Origin: Zeus faber
Lineage: Eukaryota > Chordata > Actinopteri > Zeiformes > Zeidae
Reading direction: 5' to 3'
Assembly: GCA_960531495.1 (NCBI GenBank)
Contig: OY482847.1
Span: 24,139,013 to 24,203,012, forward strand
DNA length: 64,000 nucleotides
Under the pieces are notes generated by a model, which was given only the letters and a program-made list of their open reading frames with translations, was not told the DNA's origin and made no database searches. The position numbers and the translations under genes were made by a program. Positions within the stretch are counted from its first letter, which is position 1. Every line of letters begins with the position of its first letter. Below, one piece after another: positions 48,851 to 62,239 of this stretch.

Positions 48851-50241
48851 AATAGATTCATTTTCGTGACCATGAGCACGAAAAAGCACGAGACGGGGTT
48901 GTACTTAGATTTTTGATGCATAAAAATGTAACTGAGATCTTCAAAAGCTCAATTTATTTAAAAGATTTTAACTATCTAGTTGCAAAGTGAGAACCCAGAT
49001 CTTGTCGGCTTCATGTCCACACCGCTACCGGCAATGTGGCATCAATGTAAGTATAAGTCTGTCCTTAATCAGATTCAGTGTTGTTTTTCCTGGCAGATTC
49101 TTGGCGGCAGCTAAGCAGATCTAGGCCATGGTAATTTGGAATTGCTATATCAATCTCTCTTAATTAGATTGCATTAGCTCCTTGGGTAATCCATTAGAGA
49201 ACGTGAAGCCAAATCCTACAAAAGACAAGGTTGGCTTCTCAAGCTGTTCTAAAATGAACAATGCCAAAACACGTACCCCTTCCTTTATGTAACTTCCTGA
49301 TGTATCTGCTGATACAGTGTATATTGCTGATATTGCCGCTAATTAGTGTTTGTCCTTGGATCCTTTCCCATTTTCCAAAATGCCTACTGATTAAGATTCT
49401 ATTCAGTCTTATATGGCTAACATCAACATACATTCGTTTAAAATATGTGTGTAGACTTGGAAAGGTTCAAAAGGATTCAGATGCGCTAACAACAATCATA
49501 TTCTGATGAAAAAATATGTAAAACATTGGTCATTTTCATGTTCATACGCTACGTTAGAAAACAACATTTTTAGTAAATGGGACTCACTTAAAATGAGTGA
49601 CATGTGTGTGAGTTTACTCATATGTGAGTGACTCCTATGAGTTATGTTGAGGGCATAATGTACAGTATGTTCTCTTTTAACACTAACTATTGCATGAGAA
49701 CGATCACTTTATCGGTGAAGTTGGGGATTGATTGGGGCCTGTTGTCCTCCGAGGTGTTACCATTTTAACCTTATTAACTAAAGCTTGGCCACTTGGCTGC
49801 CACACCAATTGGTCCTGCCAACAAAGGCGGTCAGGTACAAAAGCGAGTTCAGTAATCCCCAATTTAAAACTCTGGAGCCTTGCATGCTGATTGGTCACTT
49901 GGCATGAGATGATCCAGTGCAATTGAGATCATTAGGGTGAGCATTTTCACAGCGTCAGCAGTGATTGCAAATAGAGGCCTTTTCGGTGGTTAGAGGTTTA
50001 AAGGACAGTTTCAATGCATTAAGTTGACCATATCAATTGAACCCTTTTGCCTCCATTTAACCATTAAAATATATACGAGTTATTTTGCTTCCAAAATTAT
50101 CAATACAGTCCGCACAATAAACATCTTTCTAGGCTTTTTTTGCCCATATATTCCAACGTCAGAAGTAAACTCTGGATTCTGGACAATTCGAAAAGCAGTA
50201 CAGTGTGCTACTTCTCATTGTTGGCAGTGAGATAAATAGGC

Positions 50242-50600
50242 TCACATAAGGTGAAAAAAGTTGTTAACCTCCAGGTGCGCCGTCCAGCCACTGCTCCTCC
50301 ACCCCTTTAAACTTGTACTGAATACAACAATACTTGTTTGAGTCTTTATCCCAGTTTGCCACCCATGGTCATCATAGGGGATATCATAAAATGTAATCCC
50401 ACTGAATGTGACCTTGGAGTCTTCCATTGTAGTTTCTATGTAGCTTCACAAGATGTCACCACTAAAGAGTGACAGCATTTACAAGTAGGCGTGAAACGAG
50501 GGACATGAACAAGTGTTTTCCATGGCAATGATCATTATTAATAGATCAGCGGTCATTATTCAGAATGATTGACCACTAATTGCCACCATTAAGCAATCAG
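50242..50600 (-). repeat. Interspersed repeat end with a fossil coding-like segment
   Basis: 50410-50600 (minus) matches 31505-31620 (plus): both have a TTCTNATTGG start, a CTGAATAAT block and a CTACATAGAAACTACAA end. Directly after it, an ATG opens MEDSKVTFSGITFYD. The family is not identified. Confidence 0.55.
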
Positions 50601-50885
50601 AATTGAGTGATCCACAGAGCTGTGGGCAATTCGGAGCTCTTTCAACTGACCAATATGTTTTCCTGTCCCTTGGAAACAGTTGCTGCTAACCTCTGTAACT
50701 CACGCCCTCTGGACTCTGACGGCATCTTTGAATTGCGGCTCGAGACCCATCTCTTCAGACTGGCTTTTTTATTCTGTCTGTATCTATGCGTTTACTTCTA
50801 TTTTATTTTCAATTAATTTATTTCTTGTGTAAGACTTTGTGACATTGTCTAGATAAGCACTGTATGAATAAAGGTAACTTACTTA
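50600..50885 (+). mobile_element. 3' tail of a non-LTR retrotransposon (probable)
   Basis: Plus-strand reading gives a short C-terminal reverse-transcriptase-like end (FELRLETHLFRLAFLF) after a decayed LCNSRPLDSD segment. It is followed by the tail TAAGCACTGTATGAATAAAG, a form common at fish LINE ends. Confidence 0.5.
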
Positions 50886-51532
50886 GTTAATGACTTACTA
50901 TTACTTATAGTTACTATAGTGATTCCATAGCTTCCAAGGCAAACCCTGCTGTTCGGTTCAGTTGCTATATTGCACGGTGAGTGTCTGATGAACGATGAGC
51001 GTCAGTTCTCTCAAAATAATTTATTTTGAGAGTGTGCGTTTGAAGTTATGAGTCATTTAAAAGATAATGGTCACTACAAACGAATCGTTTTGCAAGTCTT
51101 GCATCTCTATGCTGTGTACGAGTGGTCGTTTGAAAGCTGCTCAAACAGGAGCCCAGAGTGAAGCAGATGAAGAAGTGATGATGCAATGCGACAAGTGAAA
51201 GAAGAGAAAAATGTAAGTATTAACAACAATAATTAAACGTCATTGCTCCAAAATCGTATCCCTTATATAGTTGAGAATTGCCTATTGTTGTCATTTTTGT
51301 AACTTAGAATTATTCTTTCACAAGACACGGCTGAGTGGCAGGTTGCTTGAGAGCGAGTAATGAGGAACTCCCTTTGAAGACAAACTAAAGAGTTGCCTGG
51401 AGCCTCCAGGATGGAACATCCAGCCCACGCAGATATCCAACAGGCTTCGGTGGCTTTTGGGCCTGAACCCCGGCGACAGATCCCCGAGCGCCAAACTCAG
51501 ACGACTGAAGCCACGTTCTGAACCCTGACGAC

Positions 51533-51598
51533 GGATGACAAGTCCCGAAACAAAGAGACGTCTTGATTCGGGACTTGTCATCCTGAAAGACGTCTCTT
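51533..51598. repeat. Two interleaved perfect inverted repeats
   Basis: Arms 51533-51549 with 51567-51583 (17 bp) and arms 51553-51564 with 51587-51598 (12 bp), arranged A-B-A'-B'. Confidence 0.9.
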
Positions 51599-51741
51599 AT
51601 CCCCCGAAAGCAGACGATGCCCAGGAGGACCACGGACTCAAAATAGTTTTGCCAGTGAGTGTTCATACGGTGACTCCGGATTGATACCACTGTTTGTGGA
51701 TAAGGACGTGACCTCCAGGTATTCTCCGGCGGAAAGAGGTG

Positions 51742-51918
51742 ATGATGGATTGGCTAAAGGTGAATGAGATATGGAGGGCTCTTCAGGTTATACAAGGAAA
51801 TGCTCCCGGTCCAAGTGTGCAAGGTTATAACATTGACGATGACGTCGATGAAGGTCTACGGCAGCTTGAAGATCTCACTTCTCCCCCGCTGGCTCTGGAA
51901 AGGGACCTCAGAGAATAA
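51742..51918 (+). CDS. Small open reading frame, unrecognised (58 aa)
   Basis: MMDWLKVNEIWRALQVIQGN starts the frame and it ends LALERDLRE. The composition looks protein-like: an amphipathic start, an acidic IDDDVDE centre and few rare residues. There is no known domain, no clear promoter, and repeats surround it. It could be a piece of a mobile element gene or chance. Confidence 0.2.
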   Translation: MMDWLKVNEIWRALQVIQGNAPGPSVQGYNIDDDVDEGLRQLEDLTSPPLALERDLRE

Positions 51919-53165
51919 GAGGACCTCAAGGGCAAATTGGTGATCACACATTGCCCAAACACACTTTTGACATAAAGGAGTCATGAAGAGCACCCTTCAG
52001 CAAAAAGGAGGAACTGCTACAGCTTCAATGGAAAAACAGCATTTCGCAGCTTAGTGTTGAAAGACGTAAATACCGGTAAGTTAAATGGTACTTTTTTTTT
52101 TAAAATTGAACAGTCAGTACTTTGTTAGTAGAATAACTGTCTAAAGACATACTCAATCTCTCTAAATTGTAAAGCTGGCTTCATTTATTCTGTTCAATAG
52201 AAAGAAGTCACAGCTATTAGTGAGATTAGCCAGCACTAAAGCACTCACGTTGGTTTCCATTTTGCACTGGAAGGAGATGTAACAATTAAAGCAAAATTTG
52301 CACCTGCATACGAGAGGAACAATATACGTTGTCAAGCAACGGGTGGCTTTGGACTTAAATCATTCATTCTATTTAAAGAGATAATGTTTTTGGTCCATTT
52401 ATTCTATTTTATCCACATGTAAATGGATTCACCTCACGGCTAGATTTGAGCCACAGCAGGGAGGTCTGTTTATGTCCCTTAAGAGCTTTAATTCAGGATG
52501 AGATCCCCTAGCAGTCTTGAAGCTGGTTGTGATACATTTGTTTTTGCTCTTGACCGACATATGGCCATGATCTGTCCCATATGTCGACCTGAGCTTGGAA
52601 CCAGTGGCGGACCACCCAAGATCCATCATTCCACATGATAAGTTCGCTGCATGAAACTGGGGGAGGTGCTCCAGAATGATTTGATGTGGGTTGACAATTG
52701 ATTGACTGCCAATAGAGGGAATGATTTAAATGGTGTGTTGAGTAGTATGTGTGTTTTGCAGTGTATCAATTGTAGTGATAATATTAGTCATATCCACTCA
52801 ATACCAGCACCCTAATACATATTGGGCCCGAGCGTATACTTCCCGGCTCTTTCTGCTTCTTCTTGGAAACACCACTAGATGGTGACAAAGCATTACGTGG
52901 TCAGTAGCTAAATACAATCAATAAGGTTAAATAAAGAAATAATAGCTGCTCTCGATACATTTTTTATATAACAGTAATTTGCACCTGCCAGAGCTCTACA
53001 TCTGGATTCCAAAATCAATAACACAACCTTTATCACTTAAAAATCAGTAAGATATTTATTTATACTCATATTTTGATGAGAAATATAACAAACCCTGATC
53101 CCCTCCCTCATATCGTCTATGGGGTTTTATTCTTCAAATGAATGTAAAATAACCTTAGAGGGAAA
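51919..53165. other. Intergenic; nothing recognised
   Basis: AT-rich sequence without recognisable coding exons or named repeats. Confidence 0.4.
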
Positions 53166-53169
53166 ACCC

Positions 53170-53177
53170 CACACACG

Positions 53178-53258
<81 letters not shown>
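53170..53258. repeat. (CA)n microsatellite
   Basis: About 40 CA units after a short (CACG) start. Confidence 0.95.
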
Positions 53259-53259
<1 letters not shown>

Positions 53260-53936
53260 TATATACAGTATAGATACAATATGCAGTGTGCAGTACAAAG
53301 GCGTACAGGCATCAGTGAATACAGTATATACCTATCATACACACACACAACTTGCAGGGCGGTGTACACTCACACAGCACAAACAAAGACAAATTAAACA
53401 CACAGAATTGTCAGAATTGTTCTGGTGTCTTTTCTTTCTTTCCTGTCCAGTGCCGTGACTTCATACAGCATAGTAGAAGATCAGAGGAGCAGACAAAGCC
53501 ATCTCTCATGAATATTGATGCTCGATCGTACCAAATTCCAGATTCACATCCTGTGAGGAAGTATCAAAGCGGACAGACATGCCTGTCTGACACCTATTTT
53601 AATCGCAATTGAGTCCCGTCCCCTTCTTCCTTTAATAAGGTAAGATCCGGCTATTTCTGTCTATACAGGAAGACGTTCTGTGACTCAAAGAAAGAAATGG
53701 CTCAACAATCTGTTCCTTTAGAACTTTATTTTTGGAATTGGATTAGCTTGTAATTTTACTCAAAGCATAAAAAGAAAATGTTGCGCCGGCCCATAGCTTT
53801 CACCAAAAGAAATAAAAATAAAAATAATCATCAAAATCAAGATCAAAATAAAAGTCGTATCCCTCTCAGGGAAAAATGACACGCAAATTTTTTTTTCTCA
53901 ATAAATAAATCCCAATGCGTACAAAGAAACATACGC

Positions 53937-53943
53937 ACGCACG

Positions 53944-53994
<51 letters not shown>

Positions 53995-54004
53995 ACACAC
54001 ACAC
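53937..54004. repeat. (CA)n microsatellite
   Basis: CA units interrupted by CG and TA. Confidence 0.95.
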
Positions 54005-54249
54005 GTATGAGACGGCCTGTCCTGGCTGTCTGGGGGTATGAGGGGAAGTCACAAAGGGAGGCTATGCACAGATGACATAACAGCTCCTAACAACCTCTCA
54101 GCTGAATAAAGCCGCGGCTCTTGCTCTCGCAGTGGAAGCCTCGGTGTAAACGTGGAAGCCGAGCTGCATAAACGGACGCCTACAAAGTGGCTCAGTGGCT
54201 CAGTGGCTCAGAGGCTCAGTGGCTCAGAGGATCCCGCACGTCGAGGGGA

Positions 54250-54255
54250 CTCTCA

Positions 54256-54295
<40 letters not shown>
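54250..54295. repeat. (CT)n microsatellite
   Basis: About 20 CT units. Just before it, TCAGTGGCTCAG is repeated four to five times (54190-54228). Confidence 0.95.
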
Positions 54296-54297
<2 letters not shown>

Positions 54298-54438
54298 GCC
54301 CTCCGTCGCTGCGGCTCCCAGAGGTGTCTCCAGTCACTGCTTTGTTTTATGAACACCTCACCGCACAAATTGCACCTAGCCCCGGCTCTGCCCGTTCTCA
54401 ACGCATCCAAATCGAATTGCTCTCGTGTGCCTTTGTTA

Positions 54439-54440
<2 letters not shown>

Positions 54441-54482
<42 letters not shown>

Positions 54483-54635
54483 CTGTATCACTTGAGAAGA
54501 AACCCTAAAAATATATTTTTTTGTAGTTAATAATGGACGGATGCATCAATCTCATTACTGTAGGACTTGTTCAGCCGCCTTATACAAAATCAATGTTTTT
54601 GTTTTTTTAGAGGTAAAAAAATGAATGTGTGTGTG

Positions 54636-54699
<64 letters not shown>
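54441..54699. repeat. Two (GT)n microsatellites
   Basis: 54441-54480 and 54625-54699, with unique sequence between. Confidence 0.95.
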
Positions 54700-54701
<2 letters not shown>

Positions 54702-54825
54702 TGATCACAGTGGTGCATCATTTGAGAAACACTAAACTGATTTTTTGATAAACTTTTGGACTCTGCAAAAATAAAATACAATTTTAATCTAAATTTTTTT
54801 GCAAATCCTCTGAACGGCCAAAGTG

Positions 54826-55003
54826 AAGCAGATTCTCAACCTTTTTTCATAGCACCCTCATTTTGATAATTTTCTCCCTCATTTTCTATAATACAATAAA
54901 AGTTTCACTGTTTTTGAATATATTAATCATTTTGTCTGCGGACCCTGTGGAACATCTTTAAGGACCCCCTCAGGGTCCCCAGACCCAATGTTGAAAACCA
55001 CTG
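54826..55003. mobile_element. Probable hAT-derived MITE
   Basis: The right end, read inverted, is CAGTGGTTTTCAACATTGGG and the left end has GATTCTCAACC. This is the familiar 'CAGTGGTTCTCAACC' terminus of Charlie-type hAT elements. No coding content. Confidence 0.55.
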
Positions 55004-55032
55004 TCATAGAGAAGAGTTGGGTTTGACGTCAC

Positions 55033-55033
55033 T

Positions 55034-55065
<32 letters not shown>

Positions 55066-55074
55066 GAGATAGAG

Positions 55075-55117
<43 letters not shown>

Positions 55118-55118
55118 G

Positions 55119-55150
<32 letters not shown>

Positions 55151-55151
55151 C

Positions 55152-55237
<86 letters not shown>

Positions 55238-55264
55238 GAGATAGATAGATAGATAGATAGATAG
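55033..55264. repeat. (GATA)n microsatellite with GAGA interruptions
   Basis: More than 50 units, the longest GATA tract in the window. Confidence 0.95.
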
Positions 55265-56039
55265 AACACACATGTAACCTTCACTGAAATATGACTGTGT
55301 TTTCATCTGACAAAATGAAATGCAGAAATACAATATACAGACGTAGGACTGGTTGTTTTTGCTGGAATATATCTGTGAATACACAGAAGTACTTGCGGTA
55401 AAATGCTCAAATTTCAAGATATACAATCCATTCCGATCTCTCTTCACGACTTAAAATGCAATTTCCCGTCCATCTCATTTACTGTAATAACCTTCAGCAA
55501 AATGGACATATTCACAGTGAAAAAAGCATCGGCAAATGTAATTTTGCTGGGAGAAGGCATGGTGGCAGTCTTTGCAGCTGTGGTCAAGGCCTGTGGCTCG
55601 GAGAAAGAGGCGGAAGAGGGGACTGAGTTTCCAGTGGCAGTGGGGAATGATTCCTGTGGAAAAGATTCACTGATGACGCTCTTCATAACGTTATTATCCA
55701 TTCAATCATTTTCACACACAGAGTGGGGTATTGCTTCTTTGCTGAATTACTGTGTGGCCAAATGTGCCTCTGACTAGACGTCCAATGCATCTCCACATTG
55801 TTTATTGTTTATTTGGTTCTACGTTAGTTGTTATCACGGCAACAACAACCACTCTTCCTGGGCTCCACATGGAAAGACACAATGGTTTCCCAAGTGAAAA
55901 AAAGCAATATTTGTCCATATTGGAAGTATATTTTTAGTATATAAAGTGTGTTAAAATTATATTTCTACCATTTGAACTTTTTGTGATTGTATTTATTGGT
56001 TCTTCTTATGTACTTTGATAAACAAATTGAAAGTACAGG

Positions 56040-56640
56040 TTTTTTTTATAAACTGCATACATTTTGCACAATGTATGTAATAATTTGATTTTTGCTCCTT
56101 TAGAACCCACAAGTCTGTATGATATCAACCTTGTTTTAAGAAAAAAAAAATTTATTTACGATGTCATGGAAAAGTAATACACCACCCATAATGTAACAGC
56201 AACTTCTCTGGTGGAACTGTTTATTGCACTGGCTGATGGGTACATTCAAATTTTCAGTCAGGTACGCAAACGCTGAGATTTATCTATCTCAGTTAAATTG
56301 TATCTATGAATGAAATTCATACTGAGGGTATGACCCTATATCCCTATTCTCGGCCCATCCTTAAATGTAATAGACCATTTGGAGAAAAGGCAAAACCAGT
56401 TTTCTGCTTTTATTTTGTGCTAGTCAGAACAAAATTTAAACCCATGCATTTAAAATTTTTTATACATCCATGATCGCCCCCACCCCCCCGCAGTCGCATG
56501 TTTTCATCAGGTTAGTTTTTGTTTAGTGTGTGTTAGTGTGTTACTGTGCCCCCCTCCTTCCCCATGCCCCCCACCCCCTCCTAAAGTTGAAGGAAATCTC
56601 CCCATTCAATGAAATGGTTGAAATTTTGTTACTTGTGGCA
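56040..56640 (+). repeat. Unnamed interspersed repeat, copy 2
   Basis: Diverged direct copy of 48245-48850 in the same orientation, with small insertions and deletions. Confidence 0.8.
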
Positions 56641-56649
56641 CGAAAAAGT

Positions 56650-58465
56650 CAATCAATCAACAATCAAACAAATGTGTCATTGACATATTACCACCTACAG
56701 GGATCTCACAACGGAACTTGAATCCAGGTCTGTGAATTAAAACATTAATCTACATGTATGACCCTTTACTATAACATTTGTTTTCATATGAAAAAATAAA
56801 GTTTTTACAATACTTTTACTTCTCGATAGCAGTTCTCGTCGCTCTTTGCTCGGGGATTACCAATTCTCACCGTTCTCAACGAGGTTTTCTGCCCCCAGAA
56901 AGTTTTTCCATGAACTTCCTCCAATTAAGCTGATATACTGTACCTGTATCCGACAACGAAAATAAATCACGTAAACTCTTGGAAAAAAAACCCACCACAG
57001 AAACACAGAAAACAAAATGTTTTCGTGAGGGAGACTAATGTGCAAAGGTGGACAACAATCAACGACTGAAAACCCTTTTACAAAAACCCATAAGTTCAGG
57101 AGGAGAAGGAGATAGCAGCATTTGTGGATAAGTACTTACAAAAAGGACCAGTTTATGTGTGGGCCGAAACACGTCCGTTGCTACCACTGTTTACCATTCA
57201 AGGAATCTATTGAAGATCCATTGCGATCCGACCCTCTCAGGTTTCTAGTGGTCCTTTTGGAGATATTTAAAATTAAAATGGGCTTATTCAAAACAACATT
57301 CACGTCACAAATCCATTTACAGGCTTGTTAGTTATCTGCTTTTTTAAAGCCAACATAAACACCAAGCAGAACAGTCAACAGAATTAAGACACAATTTACT
57401 CTTCACCTTTGAACATGAAATGTAAGCCTTGTCCACCTTGTTACATCCGTTTTATTTAATTCAAGGTTTGGGTTGCTAATGGAATTTATGGCGGAAGTGA
57501 GAATTGGTCACTTTAGATGTTTCAGATACAACATGCTTCCCTCAGTTATCTCTAAGTAAGGTATCTCTAAGTGAAATACTTAATCTAAGTAGTTATTTTT
57601 TTGTTTGTAATTTAACTATTTAAGCTTTAGGTTTGTTTGGACAGGTTGCTTCTTATCTGTGTCAGGGTTAGGTAATTCTGTTAAATCTCCGTTACCCGAC
57701 CGTGTCTGCAGAGCTTTTCATATCTGTCCATCTCAGTACAAATACGAATACGATGAGATGACTGAATGGATATTATAATTTTGCTTCATGCTTTCATCTG
57801 GCCACTCAGACGCTTGTGTTTGTTGCCTTTACAGTTACTCCATCACACAGTTCATTATTTCATCGATCGGTGGCAAAAAGGGCCGTCCACAACTTCATAT
57901 ATTGGAGAATTCGACATCAGGGTTCAACATTTATTTTTCAGTTATAGGTTTAAATGATCAGAAGTCAACCCTTTCCCTCAAATTGTGAAATAACTGTTAT
58001 AAATAGACACATAAATAGATAAACAGATGTTTCGAATGCTGCTCACTCGCTGCCATGGCGACCACCAAGTGGAGTGAGTCATGGGAACGGACGTCATGGA
58101 CGGAGCCCGCAGCGTGAGATATAGAACCACATCACATGCTTATCATCACATCATTAAGCAGCATGTGGCCATGTTGACATGCTATAAACATATTACCACT
58201 AAAAAAAGACATTATTAATTTGGGCACATACTAATGTGGGGAGACATTAGGTAAATTCGAATATCTCTATTTGTTCATTTTCTTTGATGAATAAGATCCA
58301 ATATTTAACATATTTTGCTCCAACATTTTCAGTTTGAGGTGTTTCAAAATGTTTTCCATGTAGCCTACAGGTCTGAATTGTCTGGGATGTTTGTGTATTG
58401 GGTTTATTATTTGGCTTTTGCTATACGTTTTATAATACAGAGCTTTATTCCAAAAAAATAAAAAA
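56650..58465. other. Intergenic; nothing recognised
   Basis: No coding exon, RNA gene or named element could be supported. Confidence 0.4.
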
Positions 58466-58469
58466 ATAA

Positions 58470-58517
58470 ATAATAATAATAATAATAATAATGATAATAA
58501 TGATAATAATGATGATG

Positions 58518-58567
<50 letters not shown>
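58470..58567. repeat. (AAT)n microsatellite
   Basis: AAT units with GAT interruptions. Confidence 0.95.
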
Positions 58568-59218
58568 CATAAGTAGCTTAGTACCTTACATACACAACAT
58601 ATGATTTCCTTTCATTTGATTGATTGAAAGCAAACTGAAAATATCATAAAAACCACACAAGCAAAATACATTTAATTAAAATGAATAAATGTTATATTGA
58701 ATTTCAGTTTTTGGTCATCAATTTAAACCTTGAAGAATAATGATCATTCCTCAGTGAATGAAATTAGTTAAATTAACAATTAATGAAGATATTAGACTAC
58801 TTTATTAGACTTCTCCAAGCAATTCACGAAATAATCCTTACAGTCGTTTGGGGCCTTTTTCAACAGATGAAACCGAGTGAGACAGTGAAGGATCGCTCTC
58901 ACTCCTCAGCGGTTGGTTTCTCTTGAAAAAGTGGTCTTAAGTTACTGCTCTTGAATTCACTGAAAACTCAATTAATCAATAATTTACTTTTGAAAACATC
59001 AAGACGCAAGGCCAGTGTGTGCTGATAAATTGCGTAAAATTGATTGCATCAACTGCGTTACCAACTACTCCAGTAATGTTTTCCCTGCTCCCTGACACAT
59101 CATGGTTGTAATTCTGTAATGGGTGGATGACGTTGATTTTAAATTCCTCTTTGTACATCCAGCCAACAAGCCATACCAACACTAGTTTGTGCACATCATT
59201 CACATCGCCCCCAGCAGC

Positions 59219-59236
59219 CCCCCCCCCCCCCCCCCC

Positions 59237-59294
<58 letters not shown>

Positions 59295-59308
59295 CACACA
59301 CACACACA
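59219..59308. repeat. Poly-C and (CA)n microsatellite
   Basis: About 19 C, then about 35 CA units. Confidence 0.95.
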
Positions 59309-60631
59309 GCCCAAGGACAGAGTAGATGGGTTTTCTGTTGCCAAAACAGGTTTCTTGCTCTGTCCTTTCTATCATAGCACCATTATTCAGATGGAGAGAA
59401 CAGTGGGTGACATTGAAAAATGCACTGTATCAATCTTATAGTGTGATACAGAGAGTAATGTTCTTTTTAAATTCCAAGAAACATATTAGAATTTTAAATA
59501 TGGCGAAGCATGGCAGCCCATTTTAAGGGGAAAGTCGACTGTTGGTGGTGGAATTGGTGGAAGTATTCAGGCCTTTTATTCAAGTAGAAGTACAAATGCC
59601 CAGACACAAAATCACTCTCGTAAAAGGGACAGTATGACATTGACCGTTCTACCTAAGTGAAAGTATATTAGTGCTTGTCTTCTTAAATGTAAGTATTAAA
59701 AATAAATGTACCTGTACCCAAAGTGTCAAAGTGCCTATTATGGTAGGTGCAGGGGGTATAAGTACCCCCTGCACCTTTTTTAAGTGCCCGAACACAATAA
59801 TGTACAGGACTTTACTTTTGATGCATCCAAATACTGTATACTGTAAATCCAAATTTCTTTTTCAAACAAAAGTTAAGAGACTGTGTGCGAAATGTAGTAG
59901 AGTAAAAACTATAGAGATTTGTTTTGGAAACCTATTGAATTAAAAAAAAACATGGAACATGCTTGATTAAGAGACGGATACTTGAAAATTTTACTAAAGT
60001 ACAGTAACAAAGTACTACTTTGTACTGCTATTCGAACAACATCTTTTCACAGAATAGTTTAATAAAGGGAGGAGCAGAGATTTACACCAGCTTGGTATTG
60101 GTCCATATTAAGTCATTTTATTTAGTTTTATATAATGTTCACAGGTCTGAGTATAAGAAAAGGATACAAAAAGCATACGGTGTAGACGGTCTGCACACCC
60201 ATTTCCATTGTCAAACAGTAGTTCAGCCTCAGAACGCCTGCACCAGCTGCTAAATATATATATCTATATTTTTGGAGGGGGGGGGGGGGGTTATTAGGTT
60301 ATAATGGGCACCGTGCGTGAGTTTGAGAGCGGAAAGACAGAGTTTGCATTTGAAAAGGGAACTAGAATACTGTTAATCATTTCTGCCGCTTGACGCCGAC
60401 AACACTCCTGAAGCCGGGAGGGGGAGGCGGGTTCACCTTGGGATGAATCTCTCACATTCCAAATCCCCCAAAAAAACTCACTCAACATTCGGAGACTACT
60501 CTCTCCAGATTTAAAATTATTTAGTGTTGTGGATAACTCGATCAAAATCAAATCAAGGTCAGGGGAAAGAAAAAAAAGTTAGAAATATAATCGGTTAAGA
60601 AATAGTACGCTAACATTTCCCTTTCTCCGCG

Positions 60632-60887
<256 letters not shown>

Positions 60888-62239
60888 ACCTACAGGAGAG
60901 TGATGGGGACGGAACGCAGAGGTGTCACTTTAATTACAGTCCTTCCCTTTCTCGCTTTTCTCCTCTCTCTGTCAGCCCTTCCATTCTTCTCCTCTTCTTC
61001 ATGAGGAGATGATTTTATTTTCCCCGCCTGCCATTTTTTCCCCTCCGTCTTCGCTCAGTTGAGCCCTTTTGGTTTTTATCCACTTTGACTCTCGTAGTAT
61101 TCTTCAGTATTCTTGTTCAGTATTCAGTATTTTTTTTTTTTTACTAGAAAGAATTGCATAACCTTGTTTTGCCTGTCAGACTATACAGACTTTATTGTTT
61201 AATTTTGCCCTCCATAGTCCACTTAAACAAAAAAAATAAAAAATCACCAAAAATAGCGGTGACAGAACAACAAATAGCTACTATATGATCAAGAGGCCAT
61301 TCGGCTCAGTTTTGTGCATGTACCTGTGGCTAGGTGTTTTGGCTGAAAATAGAAATAGTTATTTCTAGATTGGAGTTCCAACTTCCCTGGCTCAATTCAC
61401 TTAAGGTGCTGAGGCGGCCTGCACAAATTCTACATCACCCACTGACCTTGAATCCAATCGGATTATAACATGCATTTATTTTGGTTAATAGGATCCCTGA
61501 AACGTTGTTCTTTGTCCCCTCCGCTGCTGTTTACAGGTGGCCTTTCTATGACTTGTCTTTTATTTTCTCTTCATTCATTCTTTAATCATCAAGAACTGCT
61601 GCAAAAACTCTGTCCTGTGGACGACCTGTAGGATGATAAGAGCACAGCTTTTTGTTGCACAGAACAGCCCCCATTATTATGTGTGAAAAGGTTTATTGTA
61701 TATCTGAGAGTCAAATACAGCAGTAAGCCTTGAGTAGGCTCCGGGAAACCAAATAACTAAACAATCCTTTTGGGCTTCTTTATATCAAAGATGTACCCTT
61801 CTCCCATGACATGTTTTGCCCCTTTCAGTGCCACAAACCACTCAAAGTCTTGTTACTAGGGTTTTACTCTTTTTTTGGGAGGCTTCCAAATAACCAATCA
61901 CATTCTTTGTGGGGGTGAGCCAATCAGAGCTCACAGTCCTCTTACCAGGCTGGTCTTCCAAACAACCAATAACAGCCTTTGTGGGGGGGTTTACTATTTT
62001 TTTGGAGAAGGTTACTTTTGTCGTTCTTAGAATTCTTTATGCCTTATATGGGTGTATGACCTTGGGCTTGTTCTCTTTGTTTCAGCTGTATTTGTTCCTT
62101 CTTCCTTTGGCCTGTCTTTTTTTGAAAAAGACTTAAGTTCCCATTTTTTGGTTTTATAGCATACATTTTTAAACGTTTTTTTTAATACATATATCTTGAG
62201 TCTTGGTGGTTTAGTGTAACATGTAATCCATTTATTTTC

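Noticed and set aside
55004-55447. 147-codon ORF
   Set aside because: It is almost entirely translated (GATA)n, giving an IYLS repeat.
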